Of a DNA stretch of 15,733 nt, positions 1 through 6,321 are shown piece by piece. Under the pieces are notes generated by a model. The model saw only the letters and a list, made by a program, of their open reading frames with translations. It made no database searches and was not told the origin of the DNA. The position numbers were made by a program, and so were the translations under genes. The stretch's first letter is position 1, and every line of letters begins with the position of its first letter. This DNA is from LMUY01 sp964657445 (GTDB lineage Bacteria; Pseudomonadota; Alphaproteobacteria; Acetobacterales; Acetobacteraceae), in NCBI GenBank assembly GCA_964657445.1, contig CAZZVB010000100.1, positions 1 through 15,733 of the forward strand, written 5' to 3'.

Positions 1-202
1 CCTCCAGGCTGGCGCCGGTCGCGTTTAGCACCTTGGCCAGGCTCTCCGTACTGGGCCAACGCGCGCGCCCGTCGGGCATGCAGCGCTTGGATGGGTTGAA
101 CGTGGTCGGATCGAGGCCGGACATGCGCGCCAGCCCCGAGACGGACAGCCCGTTTTCTGCCGCCAGCGTATCCAGCGCTCGCCAGATGTCCTCGTGCTTC
201 AC
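1..202 (-). CDS. Helix-turn-helix transcriptional regulator, N-terminal part (S24/LexA-like repressor family probable)
   Basis: Partial gene: the start is in the window and the protein runs off the left edge after about 67 residues. The GTG start at 202 is preceded on the minus strand by GAGG with 5 nt spacing. The visible protein opens with V/M-KHEDIWRALDTLA and has a helix-turn-helix pattern around residues 17-35 (GLSVSGLARMSGLDPTTFN), followed by the segments SKRCMPDGR and WPSTESLAKVL. From memory this is the N-terminus of an Acetobacteraceae/Rhodospirillales XRE-like regulator family of about 220 residues with a C-terminal S24 (LexA/CI-type self-cleaving) domain. That domain would lie outside the window, so the S24 assignment is inference. 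It is divergent from the small-protein pair at 389-1021, and the 186-nt spacer between them holds a LexA-type box. It may control itself, the neighbours, or both. Confidence 0.72.
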   Translation of the reverse strand, partial: MKHEDIWRALDTLAAENGLSVSGLARMSGLDPTTFNPSKRCMPDGRARWPSTESLAKVLNATGASLE

Positions 203-324
203 GTCAGCCTCATCGCGGCACTGTGCCGTAGGATTTCGAGCCGTGGCAAATAGGACCGCAGGCTTCGTCGCGGCCCAGCACCGGCTGCAGCTAGGACAAT
301 AATCCGCATAATGGCAAAATCTGC

Positions 325-353
325 TTGCAATCGTATGCAGAGTGTGGGTTTAT
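325..353 (+). promoter_or_regulatory. Possible sigma70-type promoter upstream of the LexA-box gene
   Basis: TTGCAA at 325-330 and GTTTAT at 348-353 are separated by 17 nt, a weak match to -35 and -10 hexamers. The LexA-type box begins at the next base, where a bound repressor would block polymerase. TTGCAA is its own reverse complement, so it could serve either direction. The match is weak, and only its position relative to the box makes it worth listing. Confidence 0.25.
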
Positions 354-368
354 GTTCCTGTTACGTTC
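354..368 (+). promoter_or_regulatory. Candidate LexA (SOS) box, GTTC-N7-GTTC
   Basis: The sequence GTTC CTGTTAC GTTC is an exact match to the alphaproteobacterial LexA operator, known as GTTC-N7-GTTC or, on the other strand, GAAC-N7-GAAC. It ends 20 nt before the ATG at 389, in the 186-nt spacer between the left-edge regulator and the small-protein pair. With eight fixed bases, roughly 0.5 matches are expected by chance over the whole window on both strands (counted at equal base frequencies), but well under 0.01 in a spacer this short. The position just before an SD-supported start makes regulation plausible. No LexA gene is seen in the window. Confidence 0.6.
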
Positions 369-388
369 TGCTGCTCGGAGATGACGTG

Positions 389-745
389 ATGCTCGCACTT
401 CGCCGCGTCCACGACCCTGAAACCGCGCTACCGTTCCGTTCGGCTGAGGACGCCTGGCTCTGGACGATGGCCACGCTTCTGGCCAGGCGCGATGGCGCCG
501 GCATTGCCTGGCGGCCGGACGGACCGGCGCGTCCTTGCGACCCCGACGATATCGTTCGTTCTCTCGATACCCTTTATCGCCAGCGCGGGATCGAGCTGCT
601 GCACGTTCGCATCCTGCGCATCTGGGGAGAACGCCAGGTGGCGCCCCGCTGCAACCGGGCACGGCAGCACGCCGATTGGCGGCTGTGGCACCAAGCGCTC
701 GGCCAACTCGAATGGGTGCTGCGGGCACGCGGCATCGTTCGTTGA
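389..745 (+). CDS. Conserved hypothetical protein, putatively SOS-controlled
   Basis: A protein of 118 residues with no recognised domain. The ATG at 389 is chosen because GGAG lies at 377-380 with 8 nt spacing; a longer frame starting at 311 would run through the promoter and LexA box. Blocks that look conserved-protein-like are AWLWTMATLLARRDGAG, RPCDPDDIVRSLDTLYRQR, ILRIWGERQVAP and a C-terminal LEWVLRARGIV. I recall similar uncharacterised proteins in Acetobacteraceae genomes but no function. It is basic, rich in Trp and Arg, with no signal peptide or membrane segment, so it is probably cytoplasmic and could bind nucleic acid (speculative). The next gene follows after 42 nt on the same strand, so the two may form one unit under the LexA-type box. 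Confidence 0.75.
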   Translation: MLALRRVHDPETALPFRSAEDAWLWTMATLLARRDGAGIAWRPDGPARPCDPDDIVRSLDTLYRQRGIELLHVRILRIWGERQVAPRCNRARQHADWRLWHQALGQLEWVLRARGIVR

Positions 746-787
746 CTCACGTGCCCGGATAGGACTTTAGTCATAGAAGGAAAGATC

Positions 788-1021
788 ATGAGCTTTTGCG
801 TCCGCGACCTCTCCGTCCTCGCCTATGCCAACGGCTTCACGCTTTGGCACTACAAAGCCCCAGGCGAGTCGCTGCCCGCCGTGGCACGGCCGGGTTACTT
901 CGACGATGCGGTCGATATGCTGACCGGCGGCGATATGATGCTGGTATCGGCGACGGATGGCGGCCAGGTGCTGTGCATCGCCGCGAACGAAGGCCGGCTG
1001 ATCGCGACGCCGCTGCGTTAG
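788..1021 (+). CDS. Small conserved hypothetical protein with ANGFTLWHY motif
   Basis: A protein of 77 residues. ATG at 788 has AGAAGGA at 775-781 with 6 nt spacing. The N-terminal motif LAYANGFTLWHYKAP, then PGYFDDAVDMLTGGDMMLVSA and a final block of short hydrophobic strands (GQVLCIAANEGRLIATPL), match a group of short uncharacterised proteins that I recall from alphaproteobacterial genomes and phage-like regions. Function is unknown. It has no signal peptide or transmembrane helix and a predicted mainly beta character. It lies 42 nt after the LexA-box gene on the same strand and ends 24 nt before the stop of the opposing minus-strand gene. A role in a damage response or a phage-derived origin is guesswork. 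Confidence 0.72.
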   Translation: MSFCVRDLSVLAYANGFTLWHYKAPGESLPAVARPGYFDDAVDMLTGGDMMLVSATDGGQVLCIAANEGRLIATPLR

Positions 1022-1036
1022 GTGTTCGTTGTGTGG

Positions 1037-1055
1037 GGTGGGCTTCTAGCCCGCC
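1037..1055. terminator. Weak stem-loop at a convergent gene junction
   Basis: GGTGGGC (1037-1043), loop TTCTA, GCCCGCC (1049-1055) gives a 7-bp stem with one G-T wobble, just downstream of the stop at 1021 and covering the stop of the opposing gene. There is no T-run on the plus side, so it is at best an imperfect terminator. In GC-rich DNA such stems also arise by chance. Confidence 0.25.
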
Positions 1056-1291
1056 ATCCGGCGACGCAACTTGACTGCTGCCGTAGGCGCGATCTCCTCC
1101 GCGTGGCGCGCCAGCCCGGCGTCCGTCGCCTCGAACCGGCCATCGGGGCGTTCCCGTGCCAAGCCCATCTCCGCCAGGCGCGTCAGGCACGGACCGTCCT
1201 TGTAACCCGCCGGCCGGCCGCCGGCGCCCACCAGCTTCAACCGGTGGAGGGCTGACCGGCAGCACGTTTCCAGATATGGTTCGTCCCACAT
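1046..1291 (-). CDS. Small hypothetical protein, winged-helix-like C-terminal part
   Basis: A protein of 81 residues from the ATG at 1291 (MWDEPYLETC). A GTG at 1366 in the same frame would overlap the start of pyrD and is less likely; neither start has a clear SD. The central part KDGPCLTRLAEMGLARERP, followed by DGRFEATDAGLARHAEEI, reads like the recognition helix and wing of short DNA-binding-like proteins: a helix, a GL(A) turn, a beta wing with DGRF, then T-AG-RH. Similar uncharacterised proteins are, to my recollection, common in Acetobacteraceae. Too small to assign a target. It is divergent from pyrD with 68 nt between the two ATGs and convergent with the small protein ending at 1021. 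Confidence 0.6.
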   Translation of the reverse strand: MWDEPYLETCCRSALHRLKLVGAGGRPAGYKDGPCLTRLAEMGLARERPDGRFEATDAGLARHAEEIAPTAAVKLRRRMAG

Positions 1292-1359
1292 AGCAGCAGC
1301 AATCGGCCAAACCCGGCGGCGTGGCAAGCCGGTGGGCCGCCGCGTCTCCGGGACACCAG

Positions 1360-2403
1360 ATGACACCAGCCATCGCCTCCGCCTTCCTGCCCGCCCTGCG
1401 CCGCATCGATCCGGAGCGGGCGCATAGGCTGGCCCTGCGCGCGCTGAGGCTTGGTCTGGCGGGGCGGGCGCACGGGACCGACGATCCCATCCTGGCCAGC
1501 AGCGTGCTGGGCCGCCGATTGACCAACCCCATCGGCCTGGCCGCCGGGTTCGATAAGGATGCGGTGGCGGCGCCGGGTCTGCTGCGGCTGGGGTTCGGCG
1601 CGGTGGAGCTTGGGACCGTGACGCCCAAGCCGCAGATCGGCAACGATCGGCCCCGCCTCTTCCGGCTGGATCAGGGCGCGGTGATCAACCGCATGGGTAT
1701 GAACAACCGCGGCATCGGCGCCTTCGTGCCGCGCCTCGCCCGGCTGCATGCGCCGCCTGGCACGCTGATCGGCGCCAATGTCGGCATCAACAAGGAAGGC
1801 GCGGAACCGGAACGCGACTATCCCGCCTTGGTCGCCGCCGTGGCGCCGCATTGCGGCTACATCGCGCTGAACGTCAGCTCGCCCAACACCGCCGGCCTGC
1901 GCGCCTTGCAGGAGGAGGACCGGCTGCGCGCCATCCTGCAAGCCGTCTCGGCACTCCCCGACCGGCCGCCCATCTTCGTGAAAGTGGCGCCCGACCTGCC
2001 ACCGGGCGCGCTGGAGCGGCTGGTCGAGGTGGTTGTGGAGTGCGGCATGGACGGCCTGATCGTGTCGAACACCACGGTGGCGCGCCCGGCGGGGCTGCGC
2101 GGCCGTCATATCGCCGAGGCCGGTGGGTTGTCCGGTCCGCCGCTGATGGCGCCTTCCACCGCGCTTCTCGCCGAGGCCTGGCGGCTGTCCAAGGGCCGGC
2201 TGGCGCTGATCGGCTGCGGTGGCGTTTCGTCCGGCGCCGACGTGCTGGCCAAGCTGAAGGCCGGGGCGCAGCTCGTGCAGCTTTATGCCGCCTTCGCCGT
2301 GCATGGCCCGGCGCTGCTGCCGCGTTTGAAGGCCGAGCTGGCCGTAGCACTTCGGCGCGAGGGGTTTCGCAGCGCCGCCGACGCCGTGGGGACGGGCGCA
2401 TGA
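1360..2403 (+). CDS. pyrD: Dihydroorotate dehydrogenase, class 2 (quinone-linked)
   Basis: Oxidises dihydroorotate to orotate in pyrimidine synthesis, using FMN and passing electrons to membrane quinone. The protein has 347 residues, normal for class 2. Visible motifs in order: an amphipathic N-terminal extension typical of the membrane-associated class, NPIGLAAGFDKDA (about 56-68), GAVELGTVTPKPQIGN, NRMGMNN (substrate loop), GANVGINKE, NVSSPNT (171-177, with the class 2 catalytic Ser at about 174), FVKVAPDL, DGLIVSNTT, GGLSGPPLMAPST and the FMN phosphate loop region LIGCGGVSSGADVLAKLKAGA. ATG at 1360 is chosen with GGGA at 1350-1353; a GTG at 1321 in frame would add 13 residues. The stop overlaps the start of the next gene by 4 nt (ATGA), so the two are probably co-translated. 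Confidence 0.96.
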   Translation: MTPAIASAFLPALRRIDPERAHRLALRALRLGLAGRAHGTDDPILASSVLGRRLTNPIGLAAGFDKDAVAAPGLLRLGFGAVELGTVTPKPQIGNDRPRLFRLDQGAVINRMGMNNRGIGAFVPRLARLHAPPGTLIGANVGINKEGAEPERDYPALVAAVAPHCGYIALNVSSPNTAGLRALQEEDRLRAILQAVSALPDRPPIFVKVAPDLPPGALERLVEVVVECGMDGLIVSNTTVARPAGLRGRHIAEAGGLSGPPLMAPSTALLAEAWRLSKGRLALIGCGGVSSGADVLAKLKAGAQLVQLYAAFAVHGPALLPRLKAELAVALRREGFRSAADAVGTGA

Positions 2404-3248
2404 CGGTGCTGCCGGGCATGTCGGCCCTGGCGGATCGCTACGACGGGTTCATCCTGGATTTGTGGGGCGTGATCCATGATGGCGTGCGGCCCTACGAAGG
2501 GGCAGCCGATTGCCTGCGCCAGTTGCAGCAGGCGGGGAAGCGTTGCGTGCTGCTATCCAACGCGCCACGCCGCGCCTCGGCGGCGGAAGCGATGTTGCAG
2601 GACATGGGCTTGGCGCCTGAGCTCTATGCCGGGTTGCTGACATCGGGCGAGGCCGTTCACCTGGCGCTCAAGCACCGCACCGATCCCTGGTTCGCCGCCC
2701 TGGGCAACCGCGTCTGGCACCTCGGCCCGGAACGCGACCGCAACGTCATGCACGGCCTCGGCCTGGAGCAGGTGGCAACGCCCGGTGAGGCGCAGTTCGT
2801 GCTCAATACCGGGCCGGACGATCATCTGCCCGCCGAGATCGCCGCGTTCGAGGATGTGCTCCAGGACTGCGCCCGCCGCAGCCTGCCGATGATCTGCGCC
2901 AACCCGGACCTGGAGGTGATCCGCGGCGGCGTCCGCGTGATCTGCGCCGGGGCGCTCGCGTTGCGGTACGAGCAGATGGGCGGCGCTGTCCGCTCCCTCG
3001 GCAAGCCCGACCCTGCGATCTATGGTCCGGTGCTGGAGATGCTGGGCACGGCGAAAGGCCGCACCCTGGCCGTGGGCGATTCGCTGCGGACGGATATCGC
3101 CGGTGCGGCCGCGGCTGGGATCGACTCATGCTGGGTGCTGGGCGGCATCCACGCCGAGGCGCTAGGGAACGACCGAGAAGCTGCCTCAGCGCACGCCGCA
3201 GAAGCAGGGCTACACCCGGTGGCGATCGTGCCGCGCTTCGTCTGGTAG
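2400..3248 (+). CDS. HAD-superfamily class IIA hydrolase-like protein (TIGR01459 type)
   Basis: A protein of 282 residues of the NagD-like class IIA HAD group. Motif I is FILDLWGVIHDG, with the nucleophile Asp at residue 20; the usual second Asp (D+2) is Trp22, which I recall as typical for the TIGR01459 subfamily. Motif II is VLLSNAPRR, motif III is the Lys of LGKPDP (about 202) and motif IV is GDSLRTDIAGA (about 226-236). Known HAD enzymes transfer phosphate through the aspartyl residue; the substrate here is unknown. In other alphaproteobacteria I recall this subfamily beside ribF, the FMN/FAD synthesis gene, and here it is coupled to an FMN enzyme, so a flavin-nucleotide role is a reasonable inference. 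The ATG lies in the pyrD stop (ATGA). Its stop is 5 nt from that of the opposing gene. Confidence 0.88.
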   Translation: MTVLPGMSALADRYDGFILDLWGVIHDGVRPYEGAADCLRQLQQAGKRCVLLSNAPRRASAAEAMLQDMGLAPELYAGLLTSGEAVHLALKHRTDPWFAALGNRVWHLGPERDRNVMHGLGLEQVATPGEAQFVLNTGPDDHLPAEIAAFEDVLQDCARRSLPMICANPDLEVIRGGVRVICAGALALRYEQMGGAVRSLGKPDPAIYGPVLEMLGTAKGRTLAVGDSLRTDIAGAAAAGIDSCWVLGGIHAEALGNDREAASAHAAEAGLHPVAIVPRFVW

Positions 3249-3253
3249 GCCGG

Positions 3254-3850
3254 TTAGGCGTGGCCGGCGGTTCCGGATAGCAGGGCCGGATCGACGCGAA
3301 GCGACGCCAAGGCGCGCATCCATTTCGTGGTGTGGTCGCCGTCGAACACCAGGTCCAGCGAGGCCGGCGCGGAGAGCCACGCATTGGCGACGATCTCCTC
3401 GTCCAACTGCCCGGCGCCCCAACTGGCGTAACCCAGGGCGAGCAGCCCGGCGCGAGGGCCTTCGCCGGCCGCGATCGCTTTCAGCACGTCCAGGCTCGCC
3501 GTCAGCGCGACCTCGTTATTCACCTGAAGGCTGCCATCCGTCGTCCAGTCCGCGGTGTGCAGGACGAAGCCGCGGGAGCCGTCGATCGGCCCGCCATCGC
3601 AAAGGTTGATCTTGCGTGCCGGCGGCGCAGGCGCGACTTCGAGCTGCTTCAGCAGGTCTTCGAACGTGGTTCCCGTCACGGGCCGGTTCAGCACCAGCCC
3701 CATCGCCCCTTCCTCGGTATGCGCGCACATGTAGATCACGCTGTGCGAGAAGCGCTGATCCTCCATGGTCGGCATTGCGATCAGCAGTTGGCCGGTCAGC
3801 CGGGCATCGTCCGGTGCTGTCGTTTCGTTGGGGTCGAACGCGTTGCTCAT
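3254..3850 (-). CDS. UPF0301 (YqgE/AlgH) family protein
   Basis: A protein of 198 residues, close to the usual 185-200 of the family. Diagnostic motifs: LTGQLLIAMPTMEDQRFSHS (about 18-37), SVIYMCAHTEEGAMGLVLNRP, a central CDGGPIDGSRGFVLH, ALGYASWGAGQLDEEI and NAWLSAP near the end. The biochemical role of the family is not established; AlgH was named from alginate regulation in Pseudomonas. Two ATGs, at 3850 and 3859, are possible and neither has a clear SD; 3850 is chosen as the conservative one. The same frame is open far upstream, but that part is antisense to the peroxiredoxin and is not coding. It converges with the HAD gene (5 nt between stops) and diverges from the peroxiredoxin across 121 nt. 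Confidence 0.92.
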   Translation of the reverse strand: MSNAFDPNETTAPDDARLTGQLLIAMPTMEDQRFSHSVIYMCAHTEEGAMGLVLNRPVTGTTFEDLLKQLEVAPAPPARKINLCDGGPIDGSRGFVLHTADWTTDGSLQVNNEVALTASLDVLKAIAAGEGPRAGLLALGYASWGAGQLDEEIVANAWLSAPASLDLVFDGDHTTKWMRALASLRVDPALLSGTAGHA

Positions 3851-3927
3851 AAGTCGCATTTTGGCGTGGTTTTCGCCCGCTGCAATGCCCCTGGGGTGGA
3901 TGGTTTGTGACGCCGGGTGACACGACT

Positions 3928-3954
3928 GCGGCATGCCGCTAGCGTCGGCCGGCC
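3928..3954. promoter_or_regulatory. Palindromes in the divergent UPF0301/peroxiredoxin spacer
   Basis: GCGGCATGCCGC (3928-3939) is a perfect 12-bp palindrome, followed by GGCCGGCC (3947-3954), a perfect 8-bp palindrome. Both lie 18-44 nt before the peroxiredoxin ATG in the 121-nt divergent spacer. They could be an operator, but GC-only palindromes are frequent in such genomes and no known regulator motif is matched. No convincing -35/-10 pair was seen here. Confidence 0.25.
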
Positions 3955-3971
3955 ATGATGTGGAGCATTCT

Positions 3972-4454
3972 ATGACGATCAAGGTCGGCGATACGCTGCC
4001 GGAAATGAAGCTGATCACCGCGGGGCCGGACGGACCCAAGGAGGAGAGCACGGCGTCGTTGTTCGGGGGCAAGAAAGTCGTGATGTTCGCTACCCCAGGC
4101 GCCTTCACCCCCACCTGCAGCGCCAAGCATCTCCCAGGGTATGTGCAGCACGCCGGGGACATGACGGCCAAAGGCGTGGACACCATCGTCTGCATGTCGG
4201 TGAACGACCCGTTCGTGATGTCCGCCTGGGGCAAAGGCCAGAACGTCGATGGCAAGGTCGTCATGCTGGCGGACGGCTCCGGCACGCTCACCAAGGCAAT
4301 GGGCCTCGAACTGGACCTCACGGCGCGCGGCCTCGGCGTGCGCAGCCAGCGCTTCGTGCTGGTGGCCGAGGATAAAAAGGTCACTCATCTCGCCATCGAA
4401 GCGCCCGGCGACTTCGACGTCAGCCGGGCGGAAGCGGTGCTCGAAGTGCTCTGA
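3972..4454 (+). CDS. Peroxiredoxin, Prx5 type
   Basis: Thiol peroxidase that reduces hydrogen peroxide and organic hydroperoxides in the cytoplasm. The protein has 160 residues, the normal length for bacterial Prx5 proteins. The N-terminus MTIKVGDTLPEM is typical. The active-site loop ATPGAFTPTCSAKHLPGY carries the peroxidatic Cys at about residue 49 with the conserved Pro and Thr of PxxxT(S)xxC. A second Cys lies at about 74 (TIVCMSVNDPFVMSAWGK). The C-terminal part has RSQRFVLVAEDKKV. ATG at 3972 is supported by GGAG at 3962-3965 with 6 nt spacing; the frame is open 13 codons further upstream. Reductant (glutathione/glutaredoxin or thioredoxin) cannot be told from the sequence. Its stop codon directly abuts the stop of the opposing ClC gene. 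Confidence 0.94.
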   Translation: MTIKVGDTLPEMKLITAGPDGPKEESTASLFGGKKVVMFATPGAFTPTCSAKHLPGYVQHAGDMTAKGVDTIVCMSVNDPFVMSAWGKGQNVDGKVVMLADGSGTLTKAMGLELDLTARGLGVRSQRFVLVAEDKKVTHLAIEAPGDFDVSRAEAVLEVL

Positions 4455-6290
4455 TCACTCGCCGGAGAGGTCGCGGCGCTGCCGGTCGAGTTCTTCCGTG
4501 TAGCGCCGTAGCGCGTATTGCTCCGTCAGCAGGCCGATGACGTTGCGCGTATCGGCGGCGTCCACCACCGCCAGCGCATCCGACTCGGTGGTTTCGAACA
4601 TCTGCACCGCTTCCTTGATCGTCATCTGCGGCAGCAGCATGGCTTTCGGGTAGTGCACGATTTCGGAAATACGCGCGATCTCCTCCCCCGCGCCATGCGC
4701 CTCTGGCGTCAGCACGACCCCCGCGTAGCGGCCGGCTTCGTCGGTCACCACGACCCGGTCCGCCGAGCCGAGCGGCACCTGGCGCTTGAACGCGCTCAGC
4801 GTGGTGTCGGCGCGCACAGTACGGATATCGCGCCGCATCATGCGCCCGACCGTCAGGCTGCGGACCCAGCCGACGTCCACGGCGGAGCGGATGGCCTCGC
4901 CCCGCAGGTGGAAACGCCATGTGGCAAAGGAGTAGCCGAAGGTGCGCCGCACCGTGAGCGCCGACACCACGGACGCCGCAAGGACTGCAATCGTCATCGG
5001 CAGGCTGCCCGTGCTTTCCAACGCCAGGAACGACATCGTCAGCGGCCCGCCGACCACGGCGACCGCCAGCGCGCTCATGCCCACCAGGGCGCATACGACC
5101 GGCGGCAGCGCCTGCGTGACGGTGACCGCGGCGAGCCCGGCTGCAAACAGCTTGCCGGCCAGGGCGCCGAGGAACAGGGAAGCGAAGAACAAGCCGCCGC
5201 GGAAGCCCGAGCCGATCGAGACGGCCGTCGCGACAGATTTGGCCAGGATCAGCAGCGCGATGTGTATCGCCGGGTAAGGCGTATCGAGGCTGAGCCGGAG
5301 GGCCTCGTGCCCGGAGGACAGCACTTGGGGCGACCATAGCGCCAGGCCGCCGACCAGCAGTCCGCCGATCATCGGCCGCAACCAGACCGGAACGCCGCTG
5401 CGGCGGAACCAGGACTCGATGAGCGTGACGCCGCGCATGATGGCGATGCCGCCGACCGCGCAGGCGACACCCAACGCCAGGACGGGGAGATAGTCCACCG
5501 GTTCGAGCACTGACGGAACGCGGATGTCGAATCCCAAGGCCTCGGCGTTGAGCACCCGGCTTACGATGACGGCGGCGATGGCGGACACGACCACCGGCGC
5601 CAACGTCGCCAGCGAGTAGGTGCCGATCACGAGCTCAAAAGCGTAGAACGACCCGGTGAGCGGCGCTTGGAACGCCGCCGCGATCCCGCCCGCCGCGCCA
5701 CACCCGACCAGCAGGCGCAAATCGTTGCGGCGCAGCCGGAACGATCGCCCAAGCCGCGAAGCCAGCGCCGAGCTGATCTGCGTGTATCCTGCCTCCAGCC
5801 CGACCGATGCGCCGACGCCGTTGGAGAGTATGGTCTGGAACGTCACGATCAGGCTGTCATTGAGCGACATCCGGCCGCCATAGAGCGCATTGGCCTCGAT
5901 CGGGTCGATGGTTCGCCGGTTCCACCAACGGGCCAAGGCCAACCCGACCAGACCCACCGCCAATCCGCCGATTGTCGGGACGGCGATGGCGCGCAACCGG
6001 TTGATGTCCACCGACCCGGACAGCCGGTCACCCGGTTGAAGGGCGAACAGCACCTGATGCGCATACACCGTGGCCAGGGACATGAGGTGGACGCAGATCC
6101 CGGAAGCGACGCCGACGGCCGCAGCCAGCACCACCAGCCATATTTCGTCCGCACGGACCAGCGCGCGCAGAGTCTGCGGCGCATGCAGCATTGCCTCGCC
6201 AAGCCTGCGGCTGGCGCGCCGGGCTTGCGACTCGTCACTCGGACGGGCCGTGATCGTTGCGGTGGCGGGAGCCGCGGAACGCGAGGACAT
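4455..6290 (-). CDS. ClC-family chloride channel/transporter with C-terminal CBS domains
   Basis: Inner-membrane anion transporter of 611 residues: a basic N-terminal tail (about 1-45), a ClC core with many hydrophobic helices (about 48-460), then two CBS-type segments (about 475-600), which in other proteins bind nucleotides. In the core SNGVGASVGLEAGYTQ (156-171) is the counterpart of the GREGP region, with Glu166 as the likely gating glutamate. GSGFRGGLFFASLFLGA is the counterpart of the GGxFxP region. The usual GSGIP loop is not seen; DPIEANALYGG (about 129-139) occupies that place. Substrate (chloride, another halide) and mode (channel or proton exchanger) are therefore open. The ATG at 6290 is preceded by a perfect AAGGAG, spaced 12 nt. 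No operon partner: divergent from the SDR gene, convergent with the peroxiredoxin. Confidence 0.93.
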   Translation of the reverse strand: MSSRSAAPATATITARPSDESQARRASRRLGEAMLHAPQTLRALVRADEIWLVVLAAAVGVASGICVHLMSLATVYAHQVLFALQPGDRLSGSVDINRLRAIAVPTIGGLAVGLVGLALARWWNRRTIDPIEANALYGGRMSLNDSLIVTFQTILSNGVGASVGLEAGYTQISSALASRLGRSFRLRRNDLRLLVGCGAAGGIAAAFQAPLTGSFYAFELVIGTYSLATLAPVVVSAIAAVIVSRVLNAEALGFDIRVPSVLEPVDYLPVLALGVACAVGGIAIMRGVTLIESWFRRSGVPVWLRPMIGGLLVGGLALWSPQVLSSGHEALRLSLDTPYPAIHIALLILAKSVATAVSIGSGFRGGLFFASLFLGALAGKLFAAGLAAVTVTQALPPVVCALVGMSALAVAVVGGPLTMSFLALESTGSLPMTIAVLAASVVSALTVRRTFGYSFATWRFHLRGEAIRSAVDVGWVRSLTVGRMMRRDIRTVRADTTLSAFKRQVPLGSADRVVVTDEAGRYAGVVLTPEAHGAGEEIARISEIVHYPKAMLLPQMTIKEAVQMFETTESDALAVVDAADTRNVIGLLTEQYALRRYTEELDRQRRDLSGE

Positions 6291-6308
6291 CGGGCTCGCC
6301 CGCTCCTT
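6291..6308 (-). promoter_or_regulatory. Shine-Dalgarno with self-complementary spacer before the ClC gene
   Basis: On the minus strand AAGGAG (6308-6303) is followed by CGGGCGAGCCCG (6302-6291) and then the ATG. The spacer is 12 nt, longer than the usual 5-9, but can fold as CGGG/CCCG around a 4-nt loop, which would bring the SD nearer the start. It supports 6290 as the start. Whether the fold matters is inference. Confidence 0.4.
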
Positions 6309-6321
6309 CTCAAATGTAACG

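Noticed and set aside
33..302. A plus-strand frame of 89 codons at the left edge
   Set aside because: Ser/Arg/Ala-rich antisense of the helix-turn-helix gene, whose minus-strand start has a good SD.
1314..1342. Inverted repeat CGGCGGC / GCCGCCG before pyrD
   Set aside because: A 7-bp GC-only repeat with a 15-nt loop is expected often in DNA of this composition and no regulator motif is matched.
1237..2304. An open frame of 355 codons on the minus strand, opposite pyrD
   Set aside because: No recognisable domain and shadow-type composition; pyrD is unambiguous on the other strand.
1851..2399. Upstream extension of the HAD frame through pyrD
   Set aside because: An out-of-frame Arg/Ala/Gly-rich shadow of pyrD; the HAD domain starts at the ATG overlapping the pyrD stop.
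3851..4384. Long upstream extension of the UPF0301 frame
   Set aside because: This part is antisense to the peroxiredoxin and has no family similarity; UPF0301 proteins begin shortly before LTGQLLIAMPT.
4518..5339. A plus-strand frame of 273 codons inside the ClC gene
   Set aside because: Arg/Gln/His-rich antisense frame with no start signal; the ClC and CBS motifs are on the minus strand.
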